In this document: piece after piece, positions 1-7,976 of the stretch
How the letters are laid out: every line of letters begins with the position of its first letter
Position numbering within the stretch: the stretch's first letter is position 1
Source of the DNA: VAZQ01 sp963753575
GTDB taxonomy: Bacteria > Pseudomonadota > Alphaproteobacteria > Rhizobiales > Xanthobacteraceae
Length of the DNA stretch: 64,000 nt
Direction of reading: 5' to 3'
Assembly (NCBI GenBank): GCA_963753575.1
Contig: CAVWCR010000003.1
Location: forward strand, 2,542,001 to 2,606,000
Notes under the pieces: model-generated
Databases searched by the model: none
Seen by the model: the letters and a program-made list of their open reading frames with translations, nothing else
Told to the model about the DNA's origin: nothing
Position numbers and translations under genes: made by a program

Positions 1-570
1 CGAGGCGACGGAGGTTGCGATGTCGAGCACGATCGGCGCCTCCTTGCCGGCCGGGATCGCAACCGCGATCGGATTGGTGCCAAGGAGCGGCTCGGCGCCA
101 CCCCAGGGCGCCATGAAGTTGGAGGCCGAGACCGCGCTGTAGATGCCGACCATGCCGTGCTTGAGGGGGACGGTGGCGTAGGTCGAGCCCGCACCCGAAT
201 GGTTGGACCGCCGCACGCCGACCCAGGCGACGCCCGCCTCGCGCGCGATCTCAACCGCGAGATTGGCGGCGTAGGTCATCACCAAGTGGCCCACGCCGTT
301 GTCGCCATCGACCAGGGCCGTGGCCGGGCTGCGCTCCAAGACCTTGATGGTGGCGCGTGGATTGAAATGCCCGCGCCGAAGCAGACGCACATAGCCGGCG
401 AGCCGGAAGATGCCGTGCGCGTCCGAGCCCGACAGGTCGGCATCGAGCATGGCGTCCGCCACGATGCCGGCGTCGGCCTCCGGCAGCCCGCAGGCGCGGA
501 AGGCATCGATCATGAACGCGCGGATGGTCGCAGCCGGAATGCGGCGGGTCGATTCAGTGACGTTCGGCAC
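1..570 (-). CDS. Ldh family oxidoreductase (malate/L-lactate dehydrogenase type), C-terminus outside window
   Basis: This is the first 190 codons of an NAD(P)-dependent 2-hydroxyacid or 2-ketoacid oxidoreductase of the Ldh_2 (PF02615) family, which is unrelated to classical LDH. The frame is open from a GTG at 570 to the window edge. Family signatures are a DAHG motif near residue 48, a SNHSGAGSTY stretch near residue 120 (matching the SNHFG nucleotide-binding region) and GTNPIAVAIP near residue 165. No in-frame ATG lies just upstream; the GTG gives the usual N-terminus. The gene is divergent from the DUF938 gene. Family members act on malate, lactate, ureidoglycolate or sulfolactate; the substrate cannot be told here. 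Confidence 0.88.
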   Translation of the reverse strand, partial: MPNVTESTRRIPAATIRAFMIDAFRACGLPEADAGIVADAMLDADLSGSDAHGIFRLAGYVRLLRRGHFNPRATIKVLERSPATALVDGDNGVGHLVMTYAANLAVEIAREAGVAWVGVRRSNHSGAGSTYATVPLKHGMVGIYSAVSASNFMAPWGGAEPLLGTNPIAVAIPAGKEAPIVLDIATSVAS

Positions 571-729
571 GGGGAACTCTCTGCTGAAGGGGACTTTGAT
601 GGCAGGCCATGGTGGCGGGCCATGTCAAATCATGAATTGAGCACGGTTGCCAGACACTCGGGCGTGCTGCTTATTCGTGAGCCGAGGCCGGTCCTGGAGG
701 GCGCGGCGGCCAATTCGCGCAGGTCAGGC

Positions 730-1350
730 ATGACGCCCCTTTCCCCACCCGGCGCCCTCACCTCGCCGGCGGCCGTACGCAATCGGGAGCCGATCCTCGC
801 AGTGCTGCGCCGCGCGCTGCCCGAGCATGGCCTGGTGCTGGAGATCGCGAGCGGCAGCGGCGAGCACGTCGTCCACTTCGCGGCCGCGATGCCAGACCTG
901 ACCTGGCAGCCGACCGATCCCGACCCCGAGGCGTTGACGAGCATCACGGCCTATCGCGCAGCGGCGCGATTGCCGAACCTGCTACCCCCGCGCACGCTTG
1001 ACGCTGCGGCCTCCGCCTGGCCGGTGACACAGGCCGACGCCATCGTGGCGATCAACATGATCCACATCGCGCCGTGGTCGGCGGCGAAAGGCCTCATTGC
1101 CGGCGCCGAGCGGCTGCTCGCGCCGGAGTGCGTGCTCTATCTCTACGGCCCGTTCCGCGAGCACGGCCGCCACACGGCGGCCAGCAACGCCGCCTTTGAC
1201 GAGAGCCTGCGCGCACGCAATAGAGAGTGGGGCGTGCGCGACCTCGACGAGGTCGCGGCGCTCGCCGACCGGCACGGGTTCACGCTTTGCGAGCGCGTCG
1301 CCATGCCGGCCAACAACCTGAGCGTCGTATTCCGGCACCGGGCCGCCTGA
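730..1350 (+). CDS. DUF938 family SAM-dependent methyltransferase-like protein
   Basis: The product of 206 residues matches the DUF938 family, predicted class I methyltransferases of unknown substrate. The family N-terminal signature AAVRNREPILAVLRRALPE is followed by the SAM-binding loop LEIASGSGEHVVHFA, then NMIHIAPW and YLYGPFREHG, both typical. I start at ATG 730 because homologues begin about ten residues before the NREPI motif. The frame stays open to 157, but that upstream part overlaps the divergent Ldh gene and lacks family character. tenA follows 21 bp downstream, so the two are probably cotranscribed. Confidence 0.85.
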   Translation: MTPLSPPGALTSPAAVRNREPILAVLRRALPEHGLVLEIASGSGEHVVHFAAAMPDLTWQPTDPDPEALTSITAYRAAARLPNLLPPRTLDAAASAWPVTQADAIVAINMIHIAPWSAAKGLIAGAERLLAPECVLYLYGPFREHGRHTAASNAAFDESLRARNREWGVRDLDEVAALADRHGFTLCERVAMPANNLSVVFRHRAA

Positions 1351-1371
1351 TCGTTTTCACGACGGACAAGC

Positions 1372-2052
1372 ATGGGCACCGACAGCACCGACACATTCTC
1401 ACGCGCGGCATGGGAGCGGAATGTCAACGTCTACGACGTGATCCGCCGCATGCCGTTCAATGCCGAGCTTGCGGCCGGCACGTTGAACCAAGCGCGGTTC
1501 AAGCACTACATCACGCAAGATGCGCACTACCTGATCGGCTTCGGCCGCGCGCTGACGTTAGCGGCCGCCAAGGCGCCCAACCCTGACCGGATCGTGCAGT
1601 TCGCCAAGTCGGCCGAGGGCGCGATCGTAGTCGAGCGCGCACTGCATGGCTCATTCTTTCGGAAGTACGGCATCACGTCGGAGGTGTTCGACGCCACACC
1701 GCTTTCGCCCGCCTGTCACCATTACGTGTCTTATCTCCTCGCCACCGCCCATGCCGAGCCGTACGAGGTGCTGCTCGGGGCGCTGCTGCCCTGCTTCTGG
1801 ATCTATGCCGAAGTAGGCCGCGACATCCACGGCCGCGCGGCGCCCGACAATCCCTATCGGGCCTGGATCGACACCTATGCGGGCGAAGACTTCCACACCG
1901 CCGTGCGCGCCACCATCGCGGCAACCGAGGAGGCGGCGGCTGGCGCTTCGCCGCTGCTGCAATCGCGCATGCACGCCGCGTTCACGCGGGCGACACAGCT
2001 CGAATGGATTTTCTGGGACTCGGCCTATCGGCTGGAGGCGTGGCCCGTTTAG
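1372..2052 (+). CDS. tenA: TenA family protein (aminopyrimidine aminohydrolase / thiaminase II)
   Basis: The product has 226 residues, the normal TenA length. TenA enzymes hydrolyse aminopyrimidine breakdown products of thiamine for salvage; some relatives have other roles. Visible motifs are HYITQDAHYL with the active-site Asp near residue 50, the LLPCFWIYAEVG motif with the nucleophilic Cys near 141, and a C-terminal QLEWIFWDSAY with the conserved Glu. The catalytic set looks complete. It follows the DUF938 gene by 21 bp. No other thiamin gene and no obvious THI-box is adjacent, so salvage is a family-level inference. Confidence 0.9.
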   Translation: MGTDSTDTFSRAAWERNVNVYDVIRRMPFNAELAAGTLNQARFKHYITQDAHYLIGFGRALTLAAAKAPNPDRIVQFAKSAEGAIVVERALHGSFFRKYGITSEVFDATPLSPACHHYVSYLLATAHAEPYEVLLGALLPCFWIYAEVGRDIHGRAAPDNPYRAWIDTYAGEDFHTAVRATIAATEEAAAGASPLLQSRMHAAFTRATQLEWIFWDSAYRLEAWPV

Positions 2053-2375
2053 CGCCCACGCACTCCCGTCAACTCCCCGCAACCCGCGAGCCGCCCCGCG
2101 GATGCCCGTGCGAGCACGCAGTCGTGCAGACGACGACGAGCGGTATTACCTTCCGGCAAGCCCAACGGCGTGACCGCCCACGAACGTCGGCCGATGCGGG
2201 AAGGCCCACACGACACCAGGCGGGCAACGCGGGAAGGTTGCATACGATTCCTCCCTGACGGTGTGTTAACCCGCTTGACCCTACCATGCACCACCGATGC
2301 AAGCCGCAGAGGGGCTGTTTTGAGCCTGTGACTGAAGTATTCTGAGACGGCGCCCCAGTAAAAAGAGATTCTTTG
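2053..2375. other. Intergenic region tenA - response regulator
   Basis: This 323 bp stretch has no convincing gene. A long minus-strand frame across it is a shadow of the response regulator gene. The last 50 bp carry the TGACTGAAGTATT motif (2329-2341) and a purine-rich AAAAGAGA (2361-2368) that can serve as ribosome-binding site for the ATG at 2376. Confidence 0.6.
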
Positions 2376-3050
2376 ATGAAGATTCTGGTGGTCGACGATC
2401 ATGTCCTGATCCGCGATGCATTGCGCGGTGTTCTCAAAGAGGTAAAGGCGGACGCGGATGTCCTGGAGGCTTCCGATTGCCGCCAAGCGATGGCGCTTAT
2501 CGCCGATCACACCGACGACCTCAGCCTCATCTTGCTCGACCTGAACTTGCCGGACCGCGACGGGTTCTCGGTGCTGGCCGAGTTGCGGGAACGCTATCCC
2601 GCCATCTCCGTCGTTGTTCTGTCCGGTCAGCAGGATCGGGGCAGCGTGGTCAAGGCGCTCGATCTGGGCGCGCTCGGGTATATTCCGAAATCGGGGCAGC
2701 GCGAGGTGATGCTGAGCGCGCTGCAGCTCGTGTTCGCGGGCGGGATCTACATCCCGCCGGAAATCCTCACCCGCGAAGCTGCTGTGGCGGGCGCACAGCA
2801 GCCGGCCGGCGAGCGCCGGCATGCCTCGCCGTCCGACCTCGGCCTGACCGGCCGGCAACTCGACGTGCTGTCGCTGATGATGCAGGGCAAGAGCAACAAG
2901 GCGATCTGCCGCGTGCTCGACCTCGCCGAGCCGACGGTCAAGAACCACGTAACCGCGATCCTCAAGGCCTTGAAGGTCACCAACCGAACCGAAGCAGTGA
3001 TCGCTGTGCGCGAGCTTGGTTGGGAGCTGCCGCCGGTAGCGAAGTCATGA
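2376..3050 (+). CDS. LuxR/NarL-family response regulator
   Basis: The 224-residue protein has an N-terminal receiver domain and a C-terminal LuxR helix-turn-helix. The receiver shows the acidic pair in VVDDH (residues 5-9), phospho-acceptor Asp in LILLDLNLP near 56, the Thr/Ser site in VVLSGQ and Lys in GYIPKSG. The HTH starts with LTGRQLDVLSLMMQGKSNKAIC and ends at TVKNHVTAILKAL. I start at ATG 2376 rather than the TTG three bases upstream. It is likely a transcription factor fed by the hybrid kinase at 4663-6960, though no cognate pairing is proven. A repeated motif sits about 35 bp before its start. Confidence 0.92.
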   Translation: MKILVVDDHVLIRDALRGVLKEVKADADVLEASDCRQAMALIADHTDDLSLILLDLNLPDRDGFSVLAELRERYPAISVVVLSGQQDRGSVVKALDLGALGYIPKSGQREVMLSALQLVFAGGIYIPPEILTREAAVAGAQQPAGERRHASPSDLGLTGRQLDVLSLMMQGKSNKAICRVLDLAEPTVKNHVTAILKALKVTNRTEAVIAVRELGWELPPVAKS

Positions 3051-3071
3051 CCATCTGAAGTGACGCGATGC

Positions 3072-3668
3072 TCAGTCGGCGAGCACGCAGTGCACGCCGG
3101 CACCCTGAAGCATTTCATGCAGGCGAGTGCGTGCATGGAACATGCGCGTCTTGACCGTGCCTGGCGGAATGCCCACGATCTCAGCGACCTCGGTAACTGA
3201 CATCTCATGATAGTAGATGAGGTCGATGACTTCGCGCAGCGCCGGCGGCAACCGCATCAGACACCTGCGGATCACGGCACCGCGGCTCGCCTGGTGCGCA
3301 GCCGCTTCTGGGTCGTCCCCGTCGTCCGCGATCGCGGCTGCGACGCCTTGATCGAGTGCGGCTTCCTTCTGACGCCGCAGCGCCGTCATCGCTTTATGCC
3401 GCGCGATCCCCAAAAGCCAAGTGGACACACTGGACCTTCCGCGAAAGTCCGTCGCCCCGCGCCAGACATCGAGGAACACATCGCTCACAACGTCGTCAGC
3501 AAGCGAAGCATTTCCGGTGAGGCGCGCGACGAAGCGATGGATGCGCACGTTGTGACGCATGAACAGCAACACCATGGCATGCTTGTCACCTGTCGCAATC
3601 GACGCGATCAGCACGTGATCCGATGGTTTTTCCGTTTCCGATGACGGCAACCTGATCACAGCCTGCAT
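3072..3668 (-). CDS. ECF RNA polymerase sigma factor
   Basis: The 198-residue product is a sigma-70 family group IV factor. Region 2 is seen in IHRFVARLTGNASLADDVVSDVF and STWLLGIARHKAMTALRR; region 4 in RLPPALREVIDLIYY through SVTEVAEIVGIPPGTVKTR. The start at 3668 is fixed by a strong GGGGAGG Shine-Dalgarno five bases upstream; a longer frame to 3758 is not needed. No anti-sigma gene is adjacent, unlike the second sigma factor at 43254. It is convergent with the LuxR regulator, and GTAAATCAGCC lies about 100 bp upstream. Confidence 0.92.
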   Translation of the reverse strand: MQAVIRLPSSETEKPSDHVLIASIATGDKHAMVLLFMRHNVRIHRFVARLTGNASLADDVVSDVFLDVWRGATDFRGRSSVSTWLLGIARHKAMTALRRQKEAALDQGVAAAIADDGDDPEAAAHQASRGAVIRRCLMRLPPALREVIDLIYYHEMSVTEVAEIVGIPPGTVKTRMFHARTRLHEMLQGAGVHCVLAD

Positions 3669-3765
3669 GTCCGCCTCCCCGTGCAGGAACGCGCCGGATG
3701 CTCTCCGGCACACAATCGTCTCACTCTCTCTTGCGCGGGCGAGTGTCTTGCCGTGCATGCGCGAG

Positions 3766-3785
3766 GTAAATCAGCCTGAGGTATC
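3766..3785 (+). promoter_or_regulatory. Repeated motif GTAAATCAGCC-N3-GGTAT, copy A
   Basis: GTAAATCAGCC followed after three bases by GGTAT lies about 100 bp before the ECF sigma start. The same composite occurs at 9344-9362, and TAAATCAGCC occurs again at 4407. It is a candidate operator of the local regulators; binding is untested. Confidence 0.45.
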
Positions 3786-3926
3786 GCCGGCCAACCGGTG
3801 ACAGCATCGACCGGGCGGCCTAAGCGCCTGCGCTGCAAGGAGCTTTTGCCATGAAACGGCAAGGGCGCGTTGCCATACTTCGGTCTCGGGACAGATGACC
3901 GCACAGCGGCGACAGCGTGCTTGGCC

Positions 3927-4340
3927 TTAAGAACTCTGGCGAGATGCCTTGTAGTCCGCGAGCACCTGACTGAGCATTGCATGCAACACCGTCGGATCGA
4001 CCGGCTTGTGCATCAGCTCGTAACGGCTCAAGCGGCGCTCTTGCGGATGCGCTGGCGCTACACCACCGGTGATGATCAAGGCCGGGATCTCAAAAGCTTC
4101 GCGCAGATGCTCGACGGCCTGGACGCCATTTCGTCCGCCTGCCAACCGATAGTCGCACACGATGAGATCGGGCCGTCGGCCTTGCTCGGCGAGATGGGCC
4201 AGCGCCGCATCCTCCGTCAACGCCGCCACAACCTGGTAGCCCCAGCTTCGCAGCAGCCCGCCCATCCCCTCGAGGATCATTGGGTCGTCATCGATCACGA
4301 CGACAAGCTTGGCGCGGGGCGCATCCGGCGCCATCGGCAT
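3927..4340 (-). CDS. Single-domain response regulator (CheY-like receiver)
   Basis: The 137-residue protein is essentially one receiver domain: VVVIDDDPMILEGMGGLL near the N-terminus, phospho-acceptor in LIVCDYRLAGG, the Thr in ALIITGG and the Lys in ELMHKPVDP. It has no output domain. It closely resembles the C-terminal receiver of the neighbouring hybrid kinase (shared IDDDP, GMGGLLRSWG, DYRL, KPVDP), so it probably arose by duplication. A GGGAG ribosome-binding site about eight bases before ATG 4340 sets the start. It may act as a phosphate sink or shuttle in a relay with the kinase. Confidence 0.88.
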   Translation of the reverse strand: MPMAPDAPRAKLVVVIDDDPMILEGMGGLLRSWGYQVVAALTEDAALAHLAEQGRRPDLIVCDYRLAGGRNGVQAVEHLREAFEIPALIITGGVAPAHPQERRLSRYELMHKPVDPTVLHAMLSQVLADYKASRQSS

Positions 4341-4406
4341 TCCCAGTCTCCCGAAACTGCAACCTCCCACCACGGGATAGTAATCTGGCGATGGCAACGC
4401 TCGGGA

Positions 4407-4416
4407 TAAATCAGCC
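4407..4416 (+). promoter_or_regulatory. Repeated motif TAAATCAGCC, copy B
   Basis: This ten-base match to the motif at 3767 and 9345 lies about 65 bp upstream of the single-domain receiver start. The downstream half (AGTCC) departs from the GGTAT of the other copies. It is a candidate regulator site. Confidence 0.4.
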
Positions 4417-4630
4417 AGAAGTCCTGCCCCGCCCTTCGCGCCGTGCACATCCTCGCAAAGAAAAAACAAGGCTGATCATACAAGTAGACCCGCAGCACAA
4501 CTCCCACGGGTCCAATACTTAAGTCCTGGGACTCCGTTACCATCATACCTAACGGGCCTTGGCGGGGCGAAGCGGCCGCGCACTCGCGCGCATGATCGGA
4601 GAAAATGCAAAATCGGCCTCTTGAAAGGCT

Positions 4631-4644
4631 CATTTTCGAAAATG
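4631..4644. promoter_or_regulatory. Perfect 14-bp palindrome CATTTTCGAAAATG
   Basis: The palindrome lies 18 bp downstream of the hybrid kinase stop codon. It could be an operator for the receiver gene or part of a terminator; it has no GC-rich stem, so an intrinsic terminator is unlikely. Confidence 0.35.
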
Positions 4645-4662
4645 CCGGCCCACGATCCCGAG

Positions 4663-6960
4663 CTAACCGGTCACTTCCGCGACCAAGCGTTGCCGCAGCA
4701 TCCGGTTGACAATGGCCCGCAACGTCATCGGATCGACCGGCTTAAGCAGCAGGTGGAGCCCCCTGGCGCGCGCCTCTTGCAGCGTCTCGGAATGGGTGTC
4801 GCCGCTGATCAGGAAGGCCGGGATCGCGCTGCCGAACTCGCGACATACCTGCCCGATCGCCTCGATCCCGGTCTTTCCGTCAGGCAGCCGATAGTCGGAG
4901 ATGATCAGATCGGGTGTTTGGGCGCGTGCGCGCAGATCCTTGACAGCGGCAGCCGCGGTGCCGCCAGAGACGACGCGGCAGCCCCAGCTTCGCAATAGCC
5001 CGCCCATGCCGTCCAACACCCGCGGATCATCGTCGATGATGACGACGAGCTTGTCGTTCGACACGTCGAACGCAGCACGCGTCAGCACCGGCCGCTCGAC
5101 CGTCACGACCCGAGCCGGCACTCGGGGCGTAACGACAGTAAAGCGCGAGCCCTTGCCGACCATCGATGCCAGCTCGATCGGCTGGCCGAGCAACAGGCAG
5201 AGGCGTTCCACGATCGCAAGTCCAAGTCCGAGCCCCGCGCGCTGGTCGCGCTCCGGATCGCCGACCCGATAAAACTCACTGAAGATGTTCTGGCGCTGGT
5301 CTTCGGCAATCCCGGGGCCGGTGTCCCAGACTTCGATGCGCAACTGATCGCCGCGCTTGCGGCATCCGACGACAATGCCCCCGCGTGAGGTGTAGCGCAC
5401 GGCGTTGGATAAGAGATTGAGGAGAATGCGCTCGAGCAGGATGAAATCGCTGCGCACCCAGGCATCGCTCGGGACGACCCGCAGCGACAGGTTCTTCTCA
5501 CGCGCCGGTTCCGCAAAGGTTTCTTCGATCCGATGCAACAATTGCGCAATGGGGAAATCGGCGACATTGGGAGTCAACGCGCCGGCGTCGAGCTTGGAAA
5601 TGTCGAGCAGCGCATTGAACAGCTCGTTCATGGCGGCAACCGAGGCGTTGACGCGCTCGACAATGCGGCCACGTTCCCCTGCGTTCATGTCCGGGCGAAG
5701 CTGCGCCACGAACAGCCCCAAGGCGTGCAGCGGTTGGCGCAGATCGTGGCTCGCCGCTGCCAGGAACCGGGACTTGGCGAGGTTGGCAAGCTCGAGCTGA
5801 TGGGTGCGTTCCTCGACTTTGCGTTCGAGGGTCGCGTAGGAGTCCTGCAGACGGCCCGCCATCCGGTTGAAATCTTCGGCCAGTTCCTCGAACTCGTCGC
5901 CGGTCTTCACCTCCAGCCGCGCCTCGAGGTTTCCCGCCTCCAGCCGTGTCGCCCCGCGGCGCAAAATCTCGATCGGCCGCACCACCCGCCGTCCGAGCAG
6001 CACAGCGGCGCCCACCGCCATGGCACAAACGATGAGCAGAATTCCGCCCGTGCGCGTGAGCGATGCAAGCAGAGGCCCAAATGCCTCCATCAACGGCCGC
6101 TCGACCAGGACGGTCCAGCCGACGTTGGGAATCCTCACGTGGGACTCCAGCACCCACTGGCCATTCAGGTTCTTGTAGACGCCGGCGCTATCCGTTCCAC
6201 TCGCGGAGTTTCGCAGGGCTGCGACCTGTGGGAGATCGGAGAGATTTCGGCGCTGCAGCACAAGGTGCAGATCCGGATGCGCGACCAGCGCCCCGCTCTC
6301 GCTGACCACGTAGGCGTAGCCGGATTTGCCCACACGGATGGCCTGTACGACGTCCCAGACGTACCGAACATTGACCTCAGCGGCCAGAACACCGATGACG
6401 TTGGTAGCAAACGACGTGATCGGAACGGCAATGAGGATGCGGGGCTCAAACGCATCCGGTGGAAAGATGATCGGGCCGAAATAAGTCTGGCCGGCGCGGA
6501 TCGAGGTCAAATACGGGGCCGATGAATGATCCGCCTGCGCATCCGGGACCGACGGACCGATGCGCGAAACGCGAAGCTGTTCGCGGCCATCCAACCCGAC
6601 GACAACGAGATCCCGAATCGCCGGCACATGCTTCAGAAGCAAACGGAGTTTCAGAACATAATCATCGGTGACACGATCACGAGCCTGATTGAAGCTTTCG
6701 GGCTGCGCAAAGCGAATCGCTTGCGCCACGCTTTCGATGTAGTTCTGGATGCGCAGACCGGCCAGCTCGGCCATCTGACTGTGCTCAGCCGCGAGATTCT
6801 GCCGGGTTTCCTGAAACCGGAACACCATCTCGACGAGAACACTGGCGACGAGCGCGCCTCCCACCAGCGTCGCAAAGATGAGAAAGTACCGGCGGACGAT
6901 GCCGCCACGCCGGCCGATGTCCGGGGTTGCCGACAGGTTCAAGCCGACCTGCGCGTCCAT
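4663..6960 (-). CDS. Membrane-bound hybrid sensor histidine kinase (Cache-HAMP-HisKA-HATPase-REC)
   Basis: The 765-residue protein starts with a membrane helix near 25-45 and a periplasmic region to about 300 that resembles a double Cache sensor (PYLTSIRAGQTYFGP, YAYVVSESGALVAHPD). A second helix near 305-325, HAMP (RPIEILRRGATRLEAGN), a HisKA H-box FLAAASHDLRQPLHALGLFV and HATPase boxes (NLLSNAVRYT, DTGPGIA, GLGLGLAI) follow. The C-terminal receiver has IDDDPRVLDG and Asp in IISDYRLPDG. No HPt or DNA-binding output is fused, so signal likely leaves through separate regulators. Two substrate-binding proteins are encoded just upstream on the same strand (41 bp gap). Confidence 0.93.
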   Translation of the reverse strand: MDAQVGLNLSATPDIGRRGGIVRRYFLIFATLVGGALVASVLVEMVFRFQETRQNLAAEHSQMAELAGLRIQNYIESVAQAIRFAQPESFNQARDRVTDDYVLKLRLLLKHVPAIRDLVVVGLDGREQLRVSRIGPSVPDAQADHSSAPYLTSIRAGQTYFGPIIFPPDAFEPRILIAVPITSFATNVIGVLAAEVNVRYVWDVVQAIRVGKSGYAYVVSESGALVAHPDLHLVLQRRNLSDLPQVAALRNSASGTDSAGVYKNLNGQWVLESHVRIPNVGWTVLVERPLMEAFGPLLASLTRTGGILLIVCAMAVGAAVLLGRRVVRPIEILRRGATRLEAGNLEARLEVKTGDEFEELAEDFNRMAGRLQDSYATLERKVEERTHQLELANLAKSRFLAAASHDLRQPLHALGLFVAQLRPDMNAGERGRIVERVNASVAAMNELFNALLDISKLDAGALTPNVADFPIAQLLHRIEETFAEPAREKNLSLRVVPSDAWVRSDFILLERILLNLLSNAVRYTSRGGIVVGCRKRGDQLRIEVWDTGPGIAEDQRQNIFSEFYRVGDPERDQRAGLGLGLAIVERLCLLLGQPIELASMVGKGSRFTVVTPRVPARVVTVERPVLTRAAFDVSNDKLVVIIDDDPRVLDGMGGLLRSWGCRVVSGGTAAAAVKDLRARAQTPDLIISDYRLPDGKTGIEAIGQVCREFGSAIPAFLISGDTHSETLQEARARGLHLLLKPVDPMTLRAIVNRMLRQRLVAEVTG

Positions 6961-7001
6961 GAGGCGAATATCCTCACCCCCCGATCACTCCAAATCCACA
7001 G

Positions 7002-7949
7002 TCAACGGATGCTCGGGAGCCTGATGTTCAGAGCCTTGGCCGCGGCACTGCTCACGGCCCATTCAAACGCGTCGTCGGGTGCATCCCTGTGCTTGAGCGC
7101 TGCGGCCTTGCCATTGCTCCACAGGATCTTTTCGACAAGCTCGGCCATGAGCTCGCCGCACTTGCGCTGCGACACTCCATAGCCGCCCAACGCGCTCGGC
7201 AAGTCCCGCTTTACATGATCGGTGATCGGCCAGAACACTGGCAGATTTTTTTGCTGCTGGGCCAGTTCAGTGATCAATTGCGCAGCGCCCAGGAATACGT
7301 CGACCGGCAGCACCTGGATGCCGACATCGGCCGGCTTCTTCGGATCTCGCTTGGCCATGGCTTTGAGCTTACTCTCGATATCCGCACGCGACTTGACGGT
7401 CACCGGCGAGACGCTGACGCCTCGCTTCTTGGCCGCCTTTTTGACGAGAGCCAAGGAGCGGTCTGAGGGAGGGTAGCCCGGCTTGTGCAGCACCATGACC
7501 TTCTTGAGCGTCGGAACCGTCGCCAAAAAGTACTGGAAGCAATCGCCCGCCGTCTGGCTTCGCCGCGCGGAGACGCCGCAGATATTGGCCGATCGGTGCA
7601 CTTTCTCCTTTGTAGGCTCCGAAACGATACCCACGACCGGAATCGATTTGGTGATGCCCCGAGCGGCCTGCACGATGGTGGTGGACATGGCGAAGATAAG
7701 GGCATCGTCTTCCGATCCGGAATCCACCTTGAACGCGCCGACTGCGTCGCCATTCTTCGCTGCGAATGTGTTGAGATCGCGCTCGCGATATTGGATGACG
7801 TAGGCGGCGCCGAGCTGATGACCGCGAGCGGCCAGCTCGTCGATCAAACCGTGAATGTATGGTCTGACCCCGCTCAGCGTTCCTTTGTCGCGGATCAGCA
7901 AGTCCTTCTGCGGCCCGACAGCCACCGCGAGAATTGTCTTTGTCGCCAT
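7002..7949 (-). CDS. ABC_sub_bind family substrate-binding protein without signal peptide
   Basis: The 315-residue protein belongs to the ABC_sub_bind (PF04392) family of periplasmic-binding folds. It begins directly with the first beta strand (TKTILAVAVGPQKDLL), with no hydrophobic leader, although a good GGAGAGG ribosome-binding site lies before ATG 7949. Family features are IPVVGIVSEPTKEKV, VMVLHKPGYPPSDRSL and PVFWPITDHV. It lies 27 bp after a paralogue that does have a signal peptide. No permease or ATPase gene is nearby. As annotated it would stay in the cytoplasm, which is odd for this family. Confidence 0.8.
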   Translation of the reverse strand: MATKTILAVAVGPQKDLLIRDKGTLSGVRPYIHGLIDELAARGHQLGAAYVIQYRERDLNTFAAKNGDAVGAFKVDSGSEDDALIFAMSTTIVQAARGITKSIPVVGIVSEPTKEKVHRSANICGVSARRSQTAGDCFQYFLATVPTLKKVMVLHKPGYPPSDRSLALVKKAAKKRGVSVSPVTVKSRADIESKLKAMAKRDPKKPADVGIQVLPVDVFLGAAQLITELAQQQKNLPVFWPITDHVKRDLPSALGGYGVSQRKCGELMAELVEKILWSNGKAAALKHRDAPDDAFEWAVSSAAAKALNIRLPSIR

Positions 7950-7976
7950 GACGCCCTCTCCTGCCCTCTGTTGAAG

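Larger units (their letters stand above)
4341..4662. other. Intergenic region between hybrid kinase and single-domain receiver
   Basis: No gene is visible in these 322 bp. It holds the recurring TAAATCAGCC motif (4407-4416), a related element containing ACTTAAGT (4514-4526) and a perfect 14-bp palindrome CATTTTCGAAAATG (4631-4644) about 20 bp beyond the kinase stop. The receiver therefore probably has its own promoter here. Confidence 0.55.

Noticed and set aside
157..729. Upstream extension of the DUF938 reading frame
   Set aside because: It overlaps the divergent Ldh gene, and the family signature begins just after ATG 730.
2049..2948. Long minus-strand frame over the LuxR response regulator
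   Set aside because: It mirrors the regulator gene, has no family motif and crosses the intergenic region without codon bias.
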